Shown piece after piece: positions 31,048 through 39,606 of a stretch of DNA of 64,000 nt; position 1 is the first letter of the stretch; every line of letters begins with the position of its first letter. Under the pieces are notes generated by a model. The model ran no database searches. It saw nothing but the letters and a program-made list of their open reading frames with translations, and was not told the DNA's origin. The stretch comes from Piscinibacter sp047600445 (GTDB lineage Bacteria; Pseudomonadota; Gammaproteobacteria; Burkholderiales; Burkholderiaceae_C): assembly GCF_047600445.1 (NCBI RefSeq), contig NZ_JASGKT010000002.1, forward strand, positions 2,480,001-2,544,000, in the 5' to 3' direction. Made by a program: the position numbers and the translations under genes.

Positions 31048-32724
31048 ATGGCCCTGCCCCAACTGCATCCGTTCCGCCCGCGCCTGCTCGACGCCGTGCG
31101 CGGCTACGACGCCGCGCGGCTGCGCGCCGACATCGCCGCCGGCCTGACGGTCGGCGTCGTCGCGCTGCCGCTGGCGATGGCATTCGCCATCGCCTCGGGC
31201 GTCAAGCCCGAGCAGGGCATCGTCACCGCCATCGTCGCCGGCTTCCTGATCTCCGCGCTGGGCGGCTCGCAGGTGCAGATCGGCGGGCCGGCCGGCGCCT
31301 TCATCGTCATCGTCTACGGCATCGTCGAGCGCTACGGGCTGACCAACCTGCTGATCGCCACCGCCCTGTCGGGCGTGCTGCTGTTCGCGATGGGCCTGTT
31401 CAAGCTCGGCGCGCTGGTGCGCTACATCCCGGTGACCATCATCATCGGCTTCACCAACGGCATCGCGGTGCTGATCGGGCTGTCGCAGGTGAAGGACCTG
31501 TTCGGCCTGACGATCGCCAAGCTGCCGGCCGACTTCTTCACGCAGATCGGCGTGCTGGCCAGGCACGCGAGCACGCTCAACCCCTATGCGCTGGCGATCG
31601 GGCTGGCCTGCCTGGCGCTGGTGGTGGCGTGGCCGAAGTCGTACACCATGCCGCAGGACCACGTCGGCTGGCGGCACCGCCTGTACCGCGCCGCGGCGCA
31701 CGTGCCAGGCACCATCGTCGCGCTGGTGCTGGCGACGCTGGCCACCGCGCTGTTCGATCTTCCGGTGGAGACCATCGGCAGCAGGTTCGGCGGCATTCCG
31801 CAGAGCCTGCCCGACCTGCAACTGCCCGCGTTCAGTTGGGAGAGCGCCAAGCAGTTGCTGATCCCGACGCTGACGCTGGCGATGCTCGGCGCGATCGAGT
31901 CGCTGCTGTGCGCGCGCGTGGCCGACAACCTGATCGACGCGCCGCGCCACGACCCCAATCAGGAGCTGATGGCGCAGGGCGTGGCCAACATGGTCACGCC
32001 GGCCTTCGGCGGCATTCCGGCCACCGGCACGATCGCGCGCACCGTCACCAACGTGCGCTCGGGCGCCACCAGCCCGGTGGCGGGCATCGTGCACGCGCTG
32101 ACGCTGCTGGTGGTGGTGCTGGCCGCCGCGCCGCTGGCGGCCAGCGTGCCGCTGGCGGCGCTGGCCGGCATCCTGCTGTTCGTCGCCTGGAACATGGGCG
32201 AGTGGCGCGAGTTCGCGCGGCTGCGCCAGTTCAGCGTGCAGTACCGCACCGTGCTGGTCGGCACCTTCCTGCTGACGGTGATCTTCGACCTCACCGTGGC
32301 GGTGGAGGTCGGGCTGGTGCTGGCCTGCGTGTTCTTCATCTACCGCATGAGCACGCTGTTCCGCGTCGAGCCGCGCACGGCGGCCGAGCTGCCCGAGGGC
32401 GTGCCCGACGGCGTGCAGATCCGCGAGATGTACGGCGCCCTCTTCTTCGGCGCGGTCGGCAAGCTGGAGGCGCTGCCGGCGCAACTGCCCGCCGGCACGC
32501 GCGCGCTGGTGCTCGATTTGCACCGCCTGATCGGCATGGACACCTCCGGCCTCGAAGCGCTGGAACAGATGGAGCGCGCGCTGAAGAAACGCGGCATCAC
32601 GCTGCTGCTGGCCGCCGTCAACGAGCAGCCGCGCTCGCTGATGCAACGCGCGGGTTTCGCCGAACACGTCGGCGAGGCGGCCTTCGCGGCGACGCTGGAC
32701 GAGGCCTTGCGGCGCCTGCGCTGA
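31048..32724 (+). CDS. SulP-family anion transporter with STAS domain
   Basis: 558 residues. About twelve transmembrane helices (residues ~25-420) include the SulP signature region GLTVGVVALPLAMAFAIASGVKPEQG and GGSQVQIGGPAGAFIVIV; the C-terminal STAS domain (about 430-555) has VLDLHRLIGMDTSGLEALEQM. It moves sulfate, bicarbonate or a dicarboxylate across the inner membrane; the substrate cannot be told from sequence. GGAGG four bases before the ATG is inside a predicted hairpin. Convergent with the CYTH-CHAD gene, with one base between stops. Confidence 0.92.
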   Translation: MALPQLHPFRPRLLDAVRGYDAARLRADIAAGLTVGVVALPLAMAFAIASGVKPEQGIVTAIVAGFLISALGGSQVQIGGPAGAFIVIVYGIVERYGLTNLLIATALSGVLLFAMGLFKLGALVRYIPVTIIIGFTNGIAVLIGLSQVKDLFGLTIAKLPADFFTQIGVLARHASTLNPYALAIGLACLALVVAWPKSYTMPQDHVGWRHRLYRAAAHVPGTIVALVLATLATALFDLPVETIGSRFGGIPQSLPDLQLPAFSWESAKQLLIPTLTLAMLGAIESLLCARVADNLIDAPRHDPNQELMAQGVANMVTPAFGGIPATGTIARTVTNVRSGATSPVAGIVHALTLLVVVLAAAPLAASVPLAALAGILLFVAWNMGEWREFARLRQFSVQYRTVLVGTFLLTVIFDLTVAVEVGLVLACVFFIYRMSTLFRVEPRTAAELPEGVPDGVQIREMYGALFFGAVGKLEALPAQLPAGTRALVLDLHRLIGMDTSGLEALEQMERALKKRGITLLLAAVNEQPRSLMQRAGFAEHVGEAAFAATLDEALRRLR

Positions 32725-32725
32725 C

Positions 32726-34198
32726 TCACCAGGATGTCTTCGCGGCGATGAAACCCTCGAGCGCCGGCGCGCAGGCCTCGGCCAGCGCGGCGCGGCGCGC
32801 GGCCAGCCAGCCGAGCGCGAAGCCGGTGGCCGCATCCGGCGCGGGCGCCTCGCGCAGCGCCTGCAAGGCCACGCCGGCGTCGTTCAGCTCGCCCAGGCGC
32901 GTCTGCAGCTCGGCCAGCGCCCCGAGCAGGCGCGCCGTCTTCTTCGCGCCCAGCAGGCCGCGCGCGAACTCCAGGCCGTAGCGCAGGCGCTTGGCGCGCT
33001 TGCGCAGGCGGTGCCGCGCCTCGTCGTCCAGCGCGGCGAAGCGCTTGGCGTCGCGGCGCACGCGGCGGTGCCAGGCGGCGAGGCGTTCGGTCAGCGCCTC
33101 GGCGGCCGGCGCGTCGTCGCCGCTCGGCGGCGCGGCCAGCCCGGCGCGCAGCGCGTCGAGCAGCCAGGCCTGCGCGGCCGTGCTGCGCAGCACCCGCACC
33201 GGATCCTCGCCCGGCGGCGCGCTCCAGTCGGGCGGCGCCAGCGCGAGGCCGGCCTCGTGCATCGCCGTGGCCAGCCTCGCGCGCAGCGGCTGCACGATCG
33301 CCGCCTGGTCGCGCGCCGCGCCGAGCGCGCGGAACAGCGCCGCCGCGCCGGCGTCGAGCGCATCGCGCGGCCCCTCCGGCGGCGCGAACAGGTCGAGCGC
33401 GCTGCGCAGCCGGCGCAGGCCGACGCGCAACTGGTGCACGTGCTCGTCGCCGAAGTCGCCGCCGGCCAGCGTGCTGGCGTTGACGACGATCTGCTGCACG
33501 CATTCGCCGAGCACCGCGCGGCGCGCCGTGGCGAGGCCGGCCGCCGCCGGCAGCGACACCGCGGACGCCTTGCGCGCCGCCGCGCGCGGCGTGCCCGCCG
33601 CCAGCAGCGTGCCGCGCTCGGCCTTGCTGCGCACGTCCAGCCACAGGCCGTGGCGCGCCACCCAGGTGCGTGCGGCATCCAGCAGCGCGGCCGGGTCGCC
33701 GCGCAGCAGTTCGATTTCCAGTTCGCACACCGGCAGCGAGGCCGCGCCGGCGACGATGCGGCCCTGGTCGAAGGCCAGCTCCAGCAGTGCGCCCGGCCGC
33801 CGCAGCGCGCGCAGCGTGCGGCGGATGTCGGTGTGGTAGCGGCACACCAGCTCGTCGCCGGGCCCGAGCAGCGCTGCCAGCCGCTGCCCGGCCGGCGTGC
33901 CGTCGTGCAGCGCGAGTTCGGGCGCGGGCGGCAGCGCCGTGCGCTCGCGGCGCGGCACGTTGTGCTCCAGGCGCGTCATCGCGTCGTCGCCGGCCGCTTT
34001 CAGCGTCTGCACCCAGCGCGCGCCCTCGCGGCGCAGGCGCAGCGCCACGCCGGCCGCGGCGAGGCGGCCGTCGGGCGTGTCGAAGTAGGCGGCTTGCAGA
34101 CGCACGCTGCGCGCCGCGCCGCCACGCCCCGCCACGGCGGCCTGCACCGCCGCGCGCGCCGCCTCGGGCACCTGGAACTTCAGTTCGATCTCGGTCAT
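32726..34198 (-). CDS. CYTH-CHAD inorganic triphosphatase-like protein
   Basis: 490 residues. The N-terminal CYTH domain (about 1-205) begins with the metal-binding EIELKF (ExExK) motif and has AYFDTPDGRLAAAGVALRLRREG; the C-terminal CHAD domain (about 210-485) is helical with conserved histidines (HVHQLRVGLRRLRSALDLF, RHRLRKRAKRLRYGLEF). Members with this layout (E. coli YgiF) hydrolyse inorganic triphosphate, and CHAD domains bind polyphosphate. It is divergent from the following conserved gene, with 77 bases between. Confidence 0.92.
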   Translation of the reverse strand: MTEIELKFQVPEAARAAVQAAVAGRGGAARSVRLQAAYFDTPDGRLAAAGVALRLRREGARWVQTLKAAGDDAMTRLEHNVPRRERTALPPAPELALHDGTPAGQRLAALLGPGDELVCRYHTDIRRTLRALRRPGALLELAFDQGRIVAGAASLPVCELEIELLRGDPAALLDAARTWVARHGLWLDVRSKAERGTLLAAGTPRAAARKASAVSLPAAAGLATARRAVLGECVQQIVVNASTLAGGDFGDEHVHQLRVGLRRLRSALDLFAPPEGPRDALDAGAAALFRALGAARDQAAIVQPLRARLATAMHEAGLALAPPDWSAPPGEDPVRVLRSTAAQAWLLDALRAGLAAPPSGDDAPAAEALTERLAAWHRRVRRDAKRFAALDDEARHRLRKRAKRLRYGLEFARGLLGAKKTARLLGALAELQTRLGELNDAGVALQALREAPAPDAATGFALGWLAARRAALAEACAPALEGFIAAKTSW

Positions 34199-34275
34199 CG
34201 CGGCGGATCTTGGCAGAGGGCCCCGCCGTTCTTGATGAAAATCCGGTGCGGCGCGCTGCGATATCCTCCACGCCC

Positions 34276-34947
34276 GTGGGATTCCTCGACGACCTCAAGC
34301 GCCAGGCCGAAGCCGCCAAGGCGGAACGGAACACCGACAACGCCGCCGCCGAGCGCAACGCGCTGCTCACCGAGGCGGCCTGCAAGACGGTGTTCGGCTA
34401 CTTCGACACGCTGATCCGCCAGCTCGACGTGCTCGAGCCGGTGTCGAAGACACGCTACGCGCTGGATCGCCGCACGGTGTTCGAGCAACTGCCGATGGTC
34501 GAGCTGAAGGTCGACGCGCGCCGCCGCAAGCTGCGCGGCACCGACGCCTATGACTACATCGCGCTGCACGGCCGGCTGCGCGACGGCCGCAAGATCGCCT
34601 TCGCGAAGGACTTCGTCGCCGAGATCGAGAAGATCGACGCCAAGCTGCGCCAGGCCGGCGCGCCGGTGCACGCGCAGGCGCTGCGCAACCCCGACAACAA
34701 CAAGCTGCAGGAGATGCGCTACGAGGTGCTGGTCGACTTCAGCTTCGGCGTGACGGTGACGCCCGATCACGACCATGCGCGGCTGCACTTCAAGGTGATG
34801 AACTTCGACGGCTTCGAAACCATCACGCTCGACCTGCCCGCGCTGGAAGTGGGCTCGGCGCGGCTCGACGAGCTGGCCAAGTGGATGCTCGGCGAGCCGC
34901 ACCGCTTCTTCGACGGCGCGCGCAACCTGCGCCGGGTGGAAGCGTAA
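34276..34947 (+). CDS. Conserved cytoplasmic protein, unknown
   Basis: 223 residues, no membrane segment or signal. Begins GFLDDLKRQAEAAKAERNTDN with a charged helix; the middle is rich in charged beta-strand-like segments (MVELKVDARRRKLRGTDAYDYIALHGRLRDGRKIAFAKDFVAEIEKID). I recognise it only as a type of protein found in Burkholderiales near DUF3460 and scpA. Start taken as GTG at 34276, because no ATG lies close and the frame before it is unlike a protein; there is little Shine-Dalgarno. The next gene follows after 35 bases, so they may be co-transcribed. Confidence 0.7.
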   Translation: MGFLDDLKRQAEAAKAERNTDNAAAERNALLTEAACKTVFGYFDTLIRQLDVLEPVSKTRYALDRRTVFEQLPMVELKVDARRRKLRGTDAYDYIALHGRLRDGRKIAFAKDFVAEIEKIDAKLRQAGAPVHAQALRNPDNNKLQEMRYEVLVDFSFGVTVTPDHDHARLHFKVMNFDGFETITLDLPALEVGSARLDELAKWMLGEPHRFFDGARNLRRVEA

Positions 34948-34982
34948 GCCTGGCGCCGGCCCGGCCGGATAAAATCGCCGCC

Positions 34983-35186
34983 ATGCCGCTCTTCTGGAAA
35001 CCCTACAAGTCCGACGTGACGTCCTTCATCGAACAGTTGAAGGCCCAGCGCCCCACCCTCGAACAGGAACAGCGCGCCGGCCGCGCGCTGCTGTGGGACA
35101 AGGCCATCGACCGCGAGGCGCAGGCCGAGTACAGCGCCGCGCGCGTGCCGCAGCAGCCCTACGTCTACCAGACCAAGGGCCACTGA
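34983..35186 (+). CDS. DUF3460 family small protein
   Basis: 67 residues. MPLFWKPYKSDVTSFIEQLKAQRPTLEQEQRAGRALLWDK matches DUF3460, a short family almost confined to Betaproteobacteria. Function unknown; the position just before scpA (14-base gap) is its usual neighbourhood. Charged, no signal peptide. The ATG at 34983 starts the conserved region; the open frame extends further upstream into the preceding gene. Confidence 0.85.
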   Translation: MPLFWKPYKSDVTSFIEQLKAQRPTLEQEQRAGRALLWDKAIDREAQAEYSAARVPQQPYVYQTKGH

Positions 35187-35200
35187 GCCTTCGCGCGGCG

Positions 35201-36070
35201 ATGAGCCACGAGGCCGCGGCGGCGCCCGAGCCGCCCGACATGCCCCCGCCGACGCCCGACGCGCAGGCGCTGCCGCCCGTGGAGGTCGACAGCGTCGCGG
35301 TGGCGCGCCTGTACGGCGAGCCGCTGTTCGCGCTGCCGCAGGATCTGTACATCCCGCCCGACGCGCTGGAGGTCTTCCTCGAAGCCTTCGAGGGTCCGCT
35401 GGACCTGCTGCTGTACCTGATCCGCAAGCAGAACTTCAACATCCTCGACATCCCGATGGCCGACGTGACGCGCCAGTACCTGGCCTACGTCGACCAGATC
35501 CGCAGCACCAACCTGGAGCTGGCCAGCGAGTACCTGCTGATGGCGGCGATGCTGATCGAGATCAAATCGCGCATGCTGCTGCCGCCGAAGAAGAGCGCCG
35601 ACGGCCAGGAGCCCGAGGATCCGCGCGCCGAGCTGGTGCGCCGGCTGATCGAATACGAGCAGATGAAGCTCGCCGCCGCGCGGCTCGACGCGCTGCCGCT
35701 GCTGGGGCGCGACTTCCTGCGCGCGCAGGTGACGATCGAGCAGTCGCTCGCGCCGCGCTTCCCCGACGTAGCCCCCGACGACCTGCGCGCCGCCTGGGCC
35801 GACATCCTGCGCCGCGCCAGGCTGAACCAGCACCACACCATCACGCGCGAGCAGTTGAGCGTGCGCGAGCACATGAGCATCGTGCTGCGCCGCCTGCAAG
35901 GCCGGCGCTTCGCGCTGTTCGAAGACCTGTTCGACACCACGCGCGGCCCGCAGGTGCTGGTGGTGACCTTCATCGCGATGCTCGAACTGGCGCGCGAGCA
36001 CCTGCTCGAGATCACCCAGGCCGAGGCCTTCGCGCCGATCTACGTGCGGCTGGCGTACGAACCGGCTTGA
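35201..36070 (+). CDS. scpA: Segregation and condensation protein ScpA
   Basis: 289 residues. The kleisin subunit that links ScpB and the SMC ATPase in chromosome condensation. Key family segments: LEVFLEAFEGPLDLLLYLIRKQNFNILDIPMADVTRQYLAYVDQ, LASEYLLMAAMLIEIKSRMLLP, and the C-terminal winged-helix FEDLFDTTRGPQVLVVTFIAMLELAREHLLEITQ. An N-terminal extension of about 50 Pro/Ala-rich residues precedes the conserved core. scpB is not adjacent downstream; instead the gene ends in a repeat element. Confidence 0.95.
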   Translation: MSHEAAAAPEPPDMPPPTPDAQALPPVEVDSVAVARLYGEPLFALPQDLYIPPDALEVFLEAFEGPLDLLLYLIRKQNFNILDIPMADVTRQYLAYVDQIRSTNLELASEYLLMAAMLIEIKSRMLLPPKKSADGQEPEDPRAELVRRLIEYEQMKLAAARLDALPLLGRDFLRAQVTIEQSLAPRFPDVAPDDLRAAWADILRRARLNQHHTITREQLSVREHMSIVLRRLQGRRFALFEDLFDTTRGPQVLVVTFIAMLELAREHLLEITQAEAFAPIYVRLAYEPA

Positions 36071-36074
36071 TACG

Positions 36075-36155
36075 TCCCCCCCGGAGCGCTCGCGCGCTCT
36101 CCCCAGGGGGCGCCGCCAGCGGCCCGGCAGAGCCGGTTCCGCGGCGGCCGCTGGA
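36075..36155. repeat. Dispersed GC-rich repeat, copy 2
   Basis: Plus-strand sequence matching the reverse complement of 12097-12180, with GCGCCGCCAGCGGCCCGGCA and AGCCGGTTCCGCGGCG in both. The left part forms a hairpin (GGAGCGC/GCGCTCTCC) between C-runs. It fills the gap between the convergent scpA and DUF805 genes, the typical position for such elements, in contrast to copy 1 inside flgH. Confidence 0.8.
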
Positions 36156-36178
36156 TACCGACGTGCGACTGCGGGAGC

Positions 36179-36538
36179 TCAGCCTGGCTCGGCCTCGCCC
36201 AGCGGATCTTCGCCGTACTGGTTGCTGCCCGGCGTGCCGGCCAGCACCGTGAAGACCAGCAGCACGATGCCGCCGATGGCCGGCACCAGGCCGATCAGGA
36301 TCCACCAGCCGCTGCGGTCGGTGTCGTGCAGGCGGCGCACCGTCACCGCCAGGCTGGGCAGCAGCAGCCCGATGGCCAGCAGCCCGCTGAGGATGCTCTT
36401 GTCGCCGAGCATGCCGTCGAGAAAGCCGACGACGACGGCGATCAGCACGTAGATCAGGATGAACATCCAGTACTCCTTGCGCCGCGCGCGCCCGGAGAAA
36501 TCCGCGTACTTCTTCAGCACCGCCACGAACCAGTTCAT
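36179..36538 (-). CDS. DUF805 family membrane protein
   Basis: 119 residues, four hydrophobic helices. MNWFVAVLKKYADFSGRARRKEYWMFILIYVLIAVVVGFLD and VRRLHDTDRSGWWILIGLVPAIGGIVLLVF are the DUF805 family hallmarks (FSGRA, RRLHDTGRSGWW). Inner-membrane protein of unknown function. It lies 47 bases after the hybrid kinase gene on the same strand, so it may be the last gene of that transcript. Confidence 0.9.
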   Translation of the reverse strand: MNWFVAVLKKYADFSGRARRKEYWMFILIYVLIAVVVGFLDGMLGDKSILSGLLAIGLLLPSLAVTVRRLHDTDRSGWWILIGLVPAIGGIVLLVFTVLAGTPGSNQYGEDPLGEAEPG

Positions 36539-36585
36539 TCGAAACCTCCCTCGCCTTCGCTTGTTGCCGTGTCGCTCAGTGTCGT

Positions 36586-38430
36586 TCACCGCGGCGCACG
36601 CGCGCCGAGCTTGAACGCGATCATCGCACGCAGCTTGTTGGGCACCACCGGCTTGAGCAGCAGGTGGAAGTCCTTCTCCTGCGCCTCCTTGTCGAGCGTG
36701 CTCATCGTGCTGCCGGTCACGACGATGGCCGGCAGCGCGGCGCCGAAGCGCCGGCGCAGCGCGGTGATCGCCTCGACGCCGTTGCGCCCGCTCTCCAGCC
36801 GGTAGTCGACGATGCACAGGTCGGGCCGCGCGCCGGCCGGATCGGCGGCCGCCGCCCAGGCCTCGCACTCGGCCACGCCGTCGAACGACGCGAGCTGCGC
36901 GCCCCAGCCCTGCAGCAGCACCTCCAGCCCGCTGCGCACGGCGGGTTCGTCTTCCACCACCACGATCAGGCGGCCCGCCAGCGTCAGGCCCGGCACGCCG
37001 CGCGCCGACGCGGGCGCCGGCTGCGGCGGCGCGCGCTCGCCGACCGGCAGTTCGAGCGTGAACACCGTGCCGTGGCCGGGGCGCGAGCGCAGCGTGATGT
37101 TCGCGCCCATCAGGTCGGCCAGGCGCTTGACGATCGCCAGCCCCAGGCCCAAGCCCTTGCGCTGGTGCGGCGCCACCGCCGGCGTGTTGGGCACCTGGTA
37201 GAACTCCTCGAAGACCTTGGCCTGTTCCTGCTCGCGGATGCCCAGTCCCGAATCCCACACCTGCACGATCACCTTGCCGGCGCGCGCGCGCGCCGCCACC
37301 AGCACGCCGCCGTCGTTGGTGTAGCGGATCGCGTTGCTGACGAGGTTGCGCACGATGCGCTCGACCAGCAGCGGGTCGGCATGGATCACGTGGCGGCCGC
37401 CGCGCAGCGACAGCGCCAGGCCCTTCTCGAAGGCGGTGGGCTCGAAGTGCAGGCGCAGCTTGCGCAGGATGTCGTCGAACTCGAAGTGCTGCGGACGCAC
37501 GTCGACGCCGCCGGCGTCGATGCGGGTGATGTCGAGCAGCTCGGAGAACAGGCCTTCGAGCGCGTCGACCGAGGCGTTGATGCTGTTGACGAGCTGGGCC
37601 ACCTCGGGCTCGCGGGTGCGCTGGCGCAGCGCCTCGGCGAACAGGCCCATCGCGTGCAGCGGCTGGCGCAGGTCGTGGCTGGCGGCGGTGAAGAACTGCG
37701 TCTTGGCGCGGTTGGCGATCTCGGCCTCCTGGCGCGCGGCGTCGGCGGCGGCCTTCTCGACGCGCAGTTGCGCGGCCAGGCCGTCGGCGCGCAGCTTGTG
37801 CTCCAGCAGGCGCTGCAGCGTGTGGCGGTAGTTGCGCGCCAGCACGGTGGTCAGCGAGACGATGATCGCCAGCATGCCGGCGAGCTGGTAGCTGTAGGCA
37901 TCGCCGACCATCGCGATGCGCACGATCAGCGGCGTGAAGCAGATCGTCACGTAGGCGACGAACATGCGCGGGTGGTTGCCGAGCACCGGCACCACCGCGA
38001 TGCAGAAGGTGTAGATCACCAGGATCAGGCCGATGTGCTGGATGCCGATGGCGCGCGAGTGGAACAGCCAGCCGGCCAGCCCCCAGGCCGCGGCCGAGCA
38101 CAGCGTCAGCACGTTCCAGCGCCGCTGCCAGCGCGCCCACGCCATCGGCGCGCCGCTCTTGAAGGCGCGCCGGAAGGCGCGCGCCAGCACGATGCGCGCG
38201 ATCCACAGCCCGACGAACAGCGCCGCCCAGCCGAGGAAGCGCGGCGTGCGCGCCTGCGCCCAGAACAGCATCAGCATCAGGCCGAAGCCGCCGGCCAGCC
38301 CGGCCAGCGTGGCGGCGGTGAAGGCGTACAGCGCCAGCACCTCGTCGGGCAGCAGCGCCTCGCGCGGCGGCGCCGGCGGCCGCGCCGGGGGAGTGTCCGC
38401 GGCGCTCAGCGCGTCGTCGGATTGCGCCAT
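36586..38430 (-). CDS. Membrane hybrid sensor histidine kinase
   Basis: 614 residues. About six transmembrane helices (~35-195) with little periplasmic loop, a short coiled coil, a HisKA domain with phospho-acceptor His252 in TAASHDLRQPLHAMG, a HATPase domain (NLVSNAIRYTNDGG, DSGLGI, KGLGLGLAIVKRLADLMG) and a C-terminal REC domain (VVVEDEPAVR; Asp in LCIVDYRLESGRNG). Start ATG at 38430 overlaps the end of the LuxR-type regulator by 25 bases; the longer frame upstream is its shadow. The signal is unknown, and the membrane sensor resembles those responding to membrane or intracellular cues. Confidence 0.93.
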   Translation of the reverse strand: MAQSDDALSAADTPPARPPAPPREALLPDEVLALYAFTAATLAGLAGGFGLMLMLFWAQARTPRFLGWAALFVGLWIARIVLARAFRRAFKSGAPMAWARWQRRWNVLTLCSAAAWGLAGWLFHSRAIGIQHIGLILVIYTFCIAVVPVLGNHPRMFVAYVTICFTPLIVRIAMVGDAYSYQLAGMLAIIVSLTTVLARNYRHTLQRLLEHKLRADGLAAQLRVEKAAADAARQEAEIANRAKTQFFTAASHDLRQPLHAMGLFAEALRQRTREPEVAQLVNSINASVDALEGLFSELLDITRIDAGGVDVRPQHFEFDDILRKLRLHFEPTAFEKGLALSLRGGRHVIHADPLLVERIVRNLVSNAIRYTNDGGVLVAARARAGKVIVQVWDSGLGIREQEQAKVFEEFYQVPNTPAVAPHQRKGLGLGLAIVKRLADLMGANITLRSRPGHGTVFTLELPVGERAPPQPAPASARGVPGLTLAGRLIVVVEDEPAVRSGLEVLLQGWGAQLASFDGVAECEAWAAAADPAGARPDLCIVDYRLESGRNGVEAITALRRRFGAALPAIVVTGSTMSTLDKEAQEKDFHLLLKPVVPNKLRAMIAFKLGARAPR

Positions 38431-39140
38431 GCGTTCAGGCCGCCCTGGTGCGTCATCTGGCTGACCGCCAGCACGGCCTGCGTGCGCGAGCTGACGTTCA
38501 GCGCGCGCAGCACGGCGGCGACGTGGTCCTTCACGGTCTCGACGGAGAGGTTGAGGTCGCGCGCGATCAGCTTGTTCGGCTTGCCCTGCAGCAGCAGCGC
38601 CAGCACGTCGGTCTGGCGCGGCGTCAGCCCGAGCGAGGCCAGCGGCGGCGCCTTCTGCACCTCGCCGGCCTCGGCGTGCTCGCGCACCGCGGCCAGGGCC
38701 TGCGGCACGCTGCCCGCGGCGGCCGGCGCGGCGGCGTCGTCGAAGCTGCGCAGCGTCATCGGCGGCACGTAGATGCCGCCGGACATCACCACGTGCAGCG
38801 CCTCGAACAGGATGTCGTTGCTGGCGCGCTTGGGCACGAAGCCCATCGCGCCGAGGTCGATGGCGTGGATCACGTCGCTGCTGCGGTCGGAGGCCGACAC
38901 CACCACCACCGGCAGCGCCGGGTACTGGGCGCGGAACTCGCGCAGCACGTCGAAGCCGTGCGCGTCGCCGAGCGCGAGGTCGAGCAGCACGAGGTCGAAG
39001 TCGGCGTCGGCGGCGAGCGTGGCGCGCGCCTCGGCGGCGCTGGCCGCGCCGACCACGCTCACGCCTTCGCCCAGGCCCTGGATCACCGTCTTGAGCGCCG
39101 ACAGGATCAGCGGGTGGTCGTCGATCAGCAGGACTTTCAT
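38406..39140 (-). CDS. LuxR-type (NarL family) response regulator
   Basis: 244 residues. REC domain with VLLIDDHP and phospho-acceptor Asp54 (LVLLDLALGD), and a C-terminal LuxR helix-turn-helix (about 170-232: LTPRQTDVLALLLQGKPNKLIARDLNLSVETVKDHVAAVLRALNV). It overlaps the hybrid kinase gene, so the two form a translationally coupled two-component pair. Preceded on the same strand by the MaoC gene's neighbour with 13 bases between, but their functions are not obviously linked. Confidence 0.93.
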   Translation of the reverse strand: MKVLLIDDHPLILSALKTVIQGLGEGVSVVGAASAAEARATLAADADFDLVLLDLALGDAHGFDVLREFRAQYPALPVVVVSASDRSSDVIHAIDLGAMGFVPKRASNDILFEALHVVMSGGIYVPPMTLRSFDDAAAPAAAGSVPQALAAVREHAEAGEVQKAPPLASLGLTPRQTDVLALLLQGKPNKLIARDLNLSVETVKDHVAAVLRALNVSSRTQAVLAVSQMTHQGGLNAWRNPTTR

Positions 39141-39153
39141 CTCGCATGCCCTC

Positions 39154-39606
39154 CTAGACGTAGCGGCGCGACAGCGACTCGGCCACGCACACCGGCTTGG
39201 CCGAACCCTCGCGCTCCATCGTGACCTCGAAGGTGATCTGCGCGCCGCCGTCGATGGGCTCGAAGCCGACCAGCTTGAAGTGGCCGCGCAGCCGGCTGCC
39301 CACGGGCACCGGCGCCGGGAAGCGCACCTTGTTCAGCCCGTAGTTGATGCCCATGCGCAGGCCGCCGATCTCCAGCGCCGACTCGCCCATCTGCGGCAGC
39401 AGCGACAGCGTCAGGAAGCCGTGCGCGATGGTGCCGCCGAACGGGCCCGCGGCGGCGCGCACCGGGTCGACGTGGATCCATTGCAGGTCGCCGGTGGCGC
39501 GCGCGAACTCGTCGATGCGCTGCTGCGTGACCTCGACCCAGTCGCTCGTGCCGACCACCTGCCCCAGCTCGCGGCCGAGTTCCTCCAGCGATGCGAAGCG
39601 CCTCAT
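39154..39606 (-). CDS. MaoC-family (R)-specific enoyl-CoA hydratase-like protein
   Basis: 150 residues, single hot-dog domain. RIDEFARATGDLQWIHVDPVRAAAGPFGGTIAHGFLTLSLLPQM contains the catalytic Asp/His pair (GDLQWIH) of R-hydratases, which hydrate 2-enoyl-CoA. Likely in fatty acid or polyhydroxyalkanoate metabolism. ATG at 39606 overlaps the TGA of the ParA-like gene (ATGA). Confidence 0.92.
   Translation of the reverse strand: MRRFASLEELGRELGQVVGTSDWVEVTQQRIDEFARATGDLQWIHVDPVRAAAGPFGGTIAHGFLTLSLLPQMGESALEIGGLRMGINYGLNKVRFPAPVPVGSRLRGHFKLVGFEPIDGGAQITFEVTMEREGSAKPVCVAESLSRRYV

Noticed and set aside
36586..39147. 853-residue kinase-regulator fusion
   Set aside because: The extra N-terminal part is read from a different frame of the LuxR-type gene; the kinase starts at 38430 and simply overlaps it by 25 bases.
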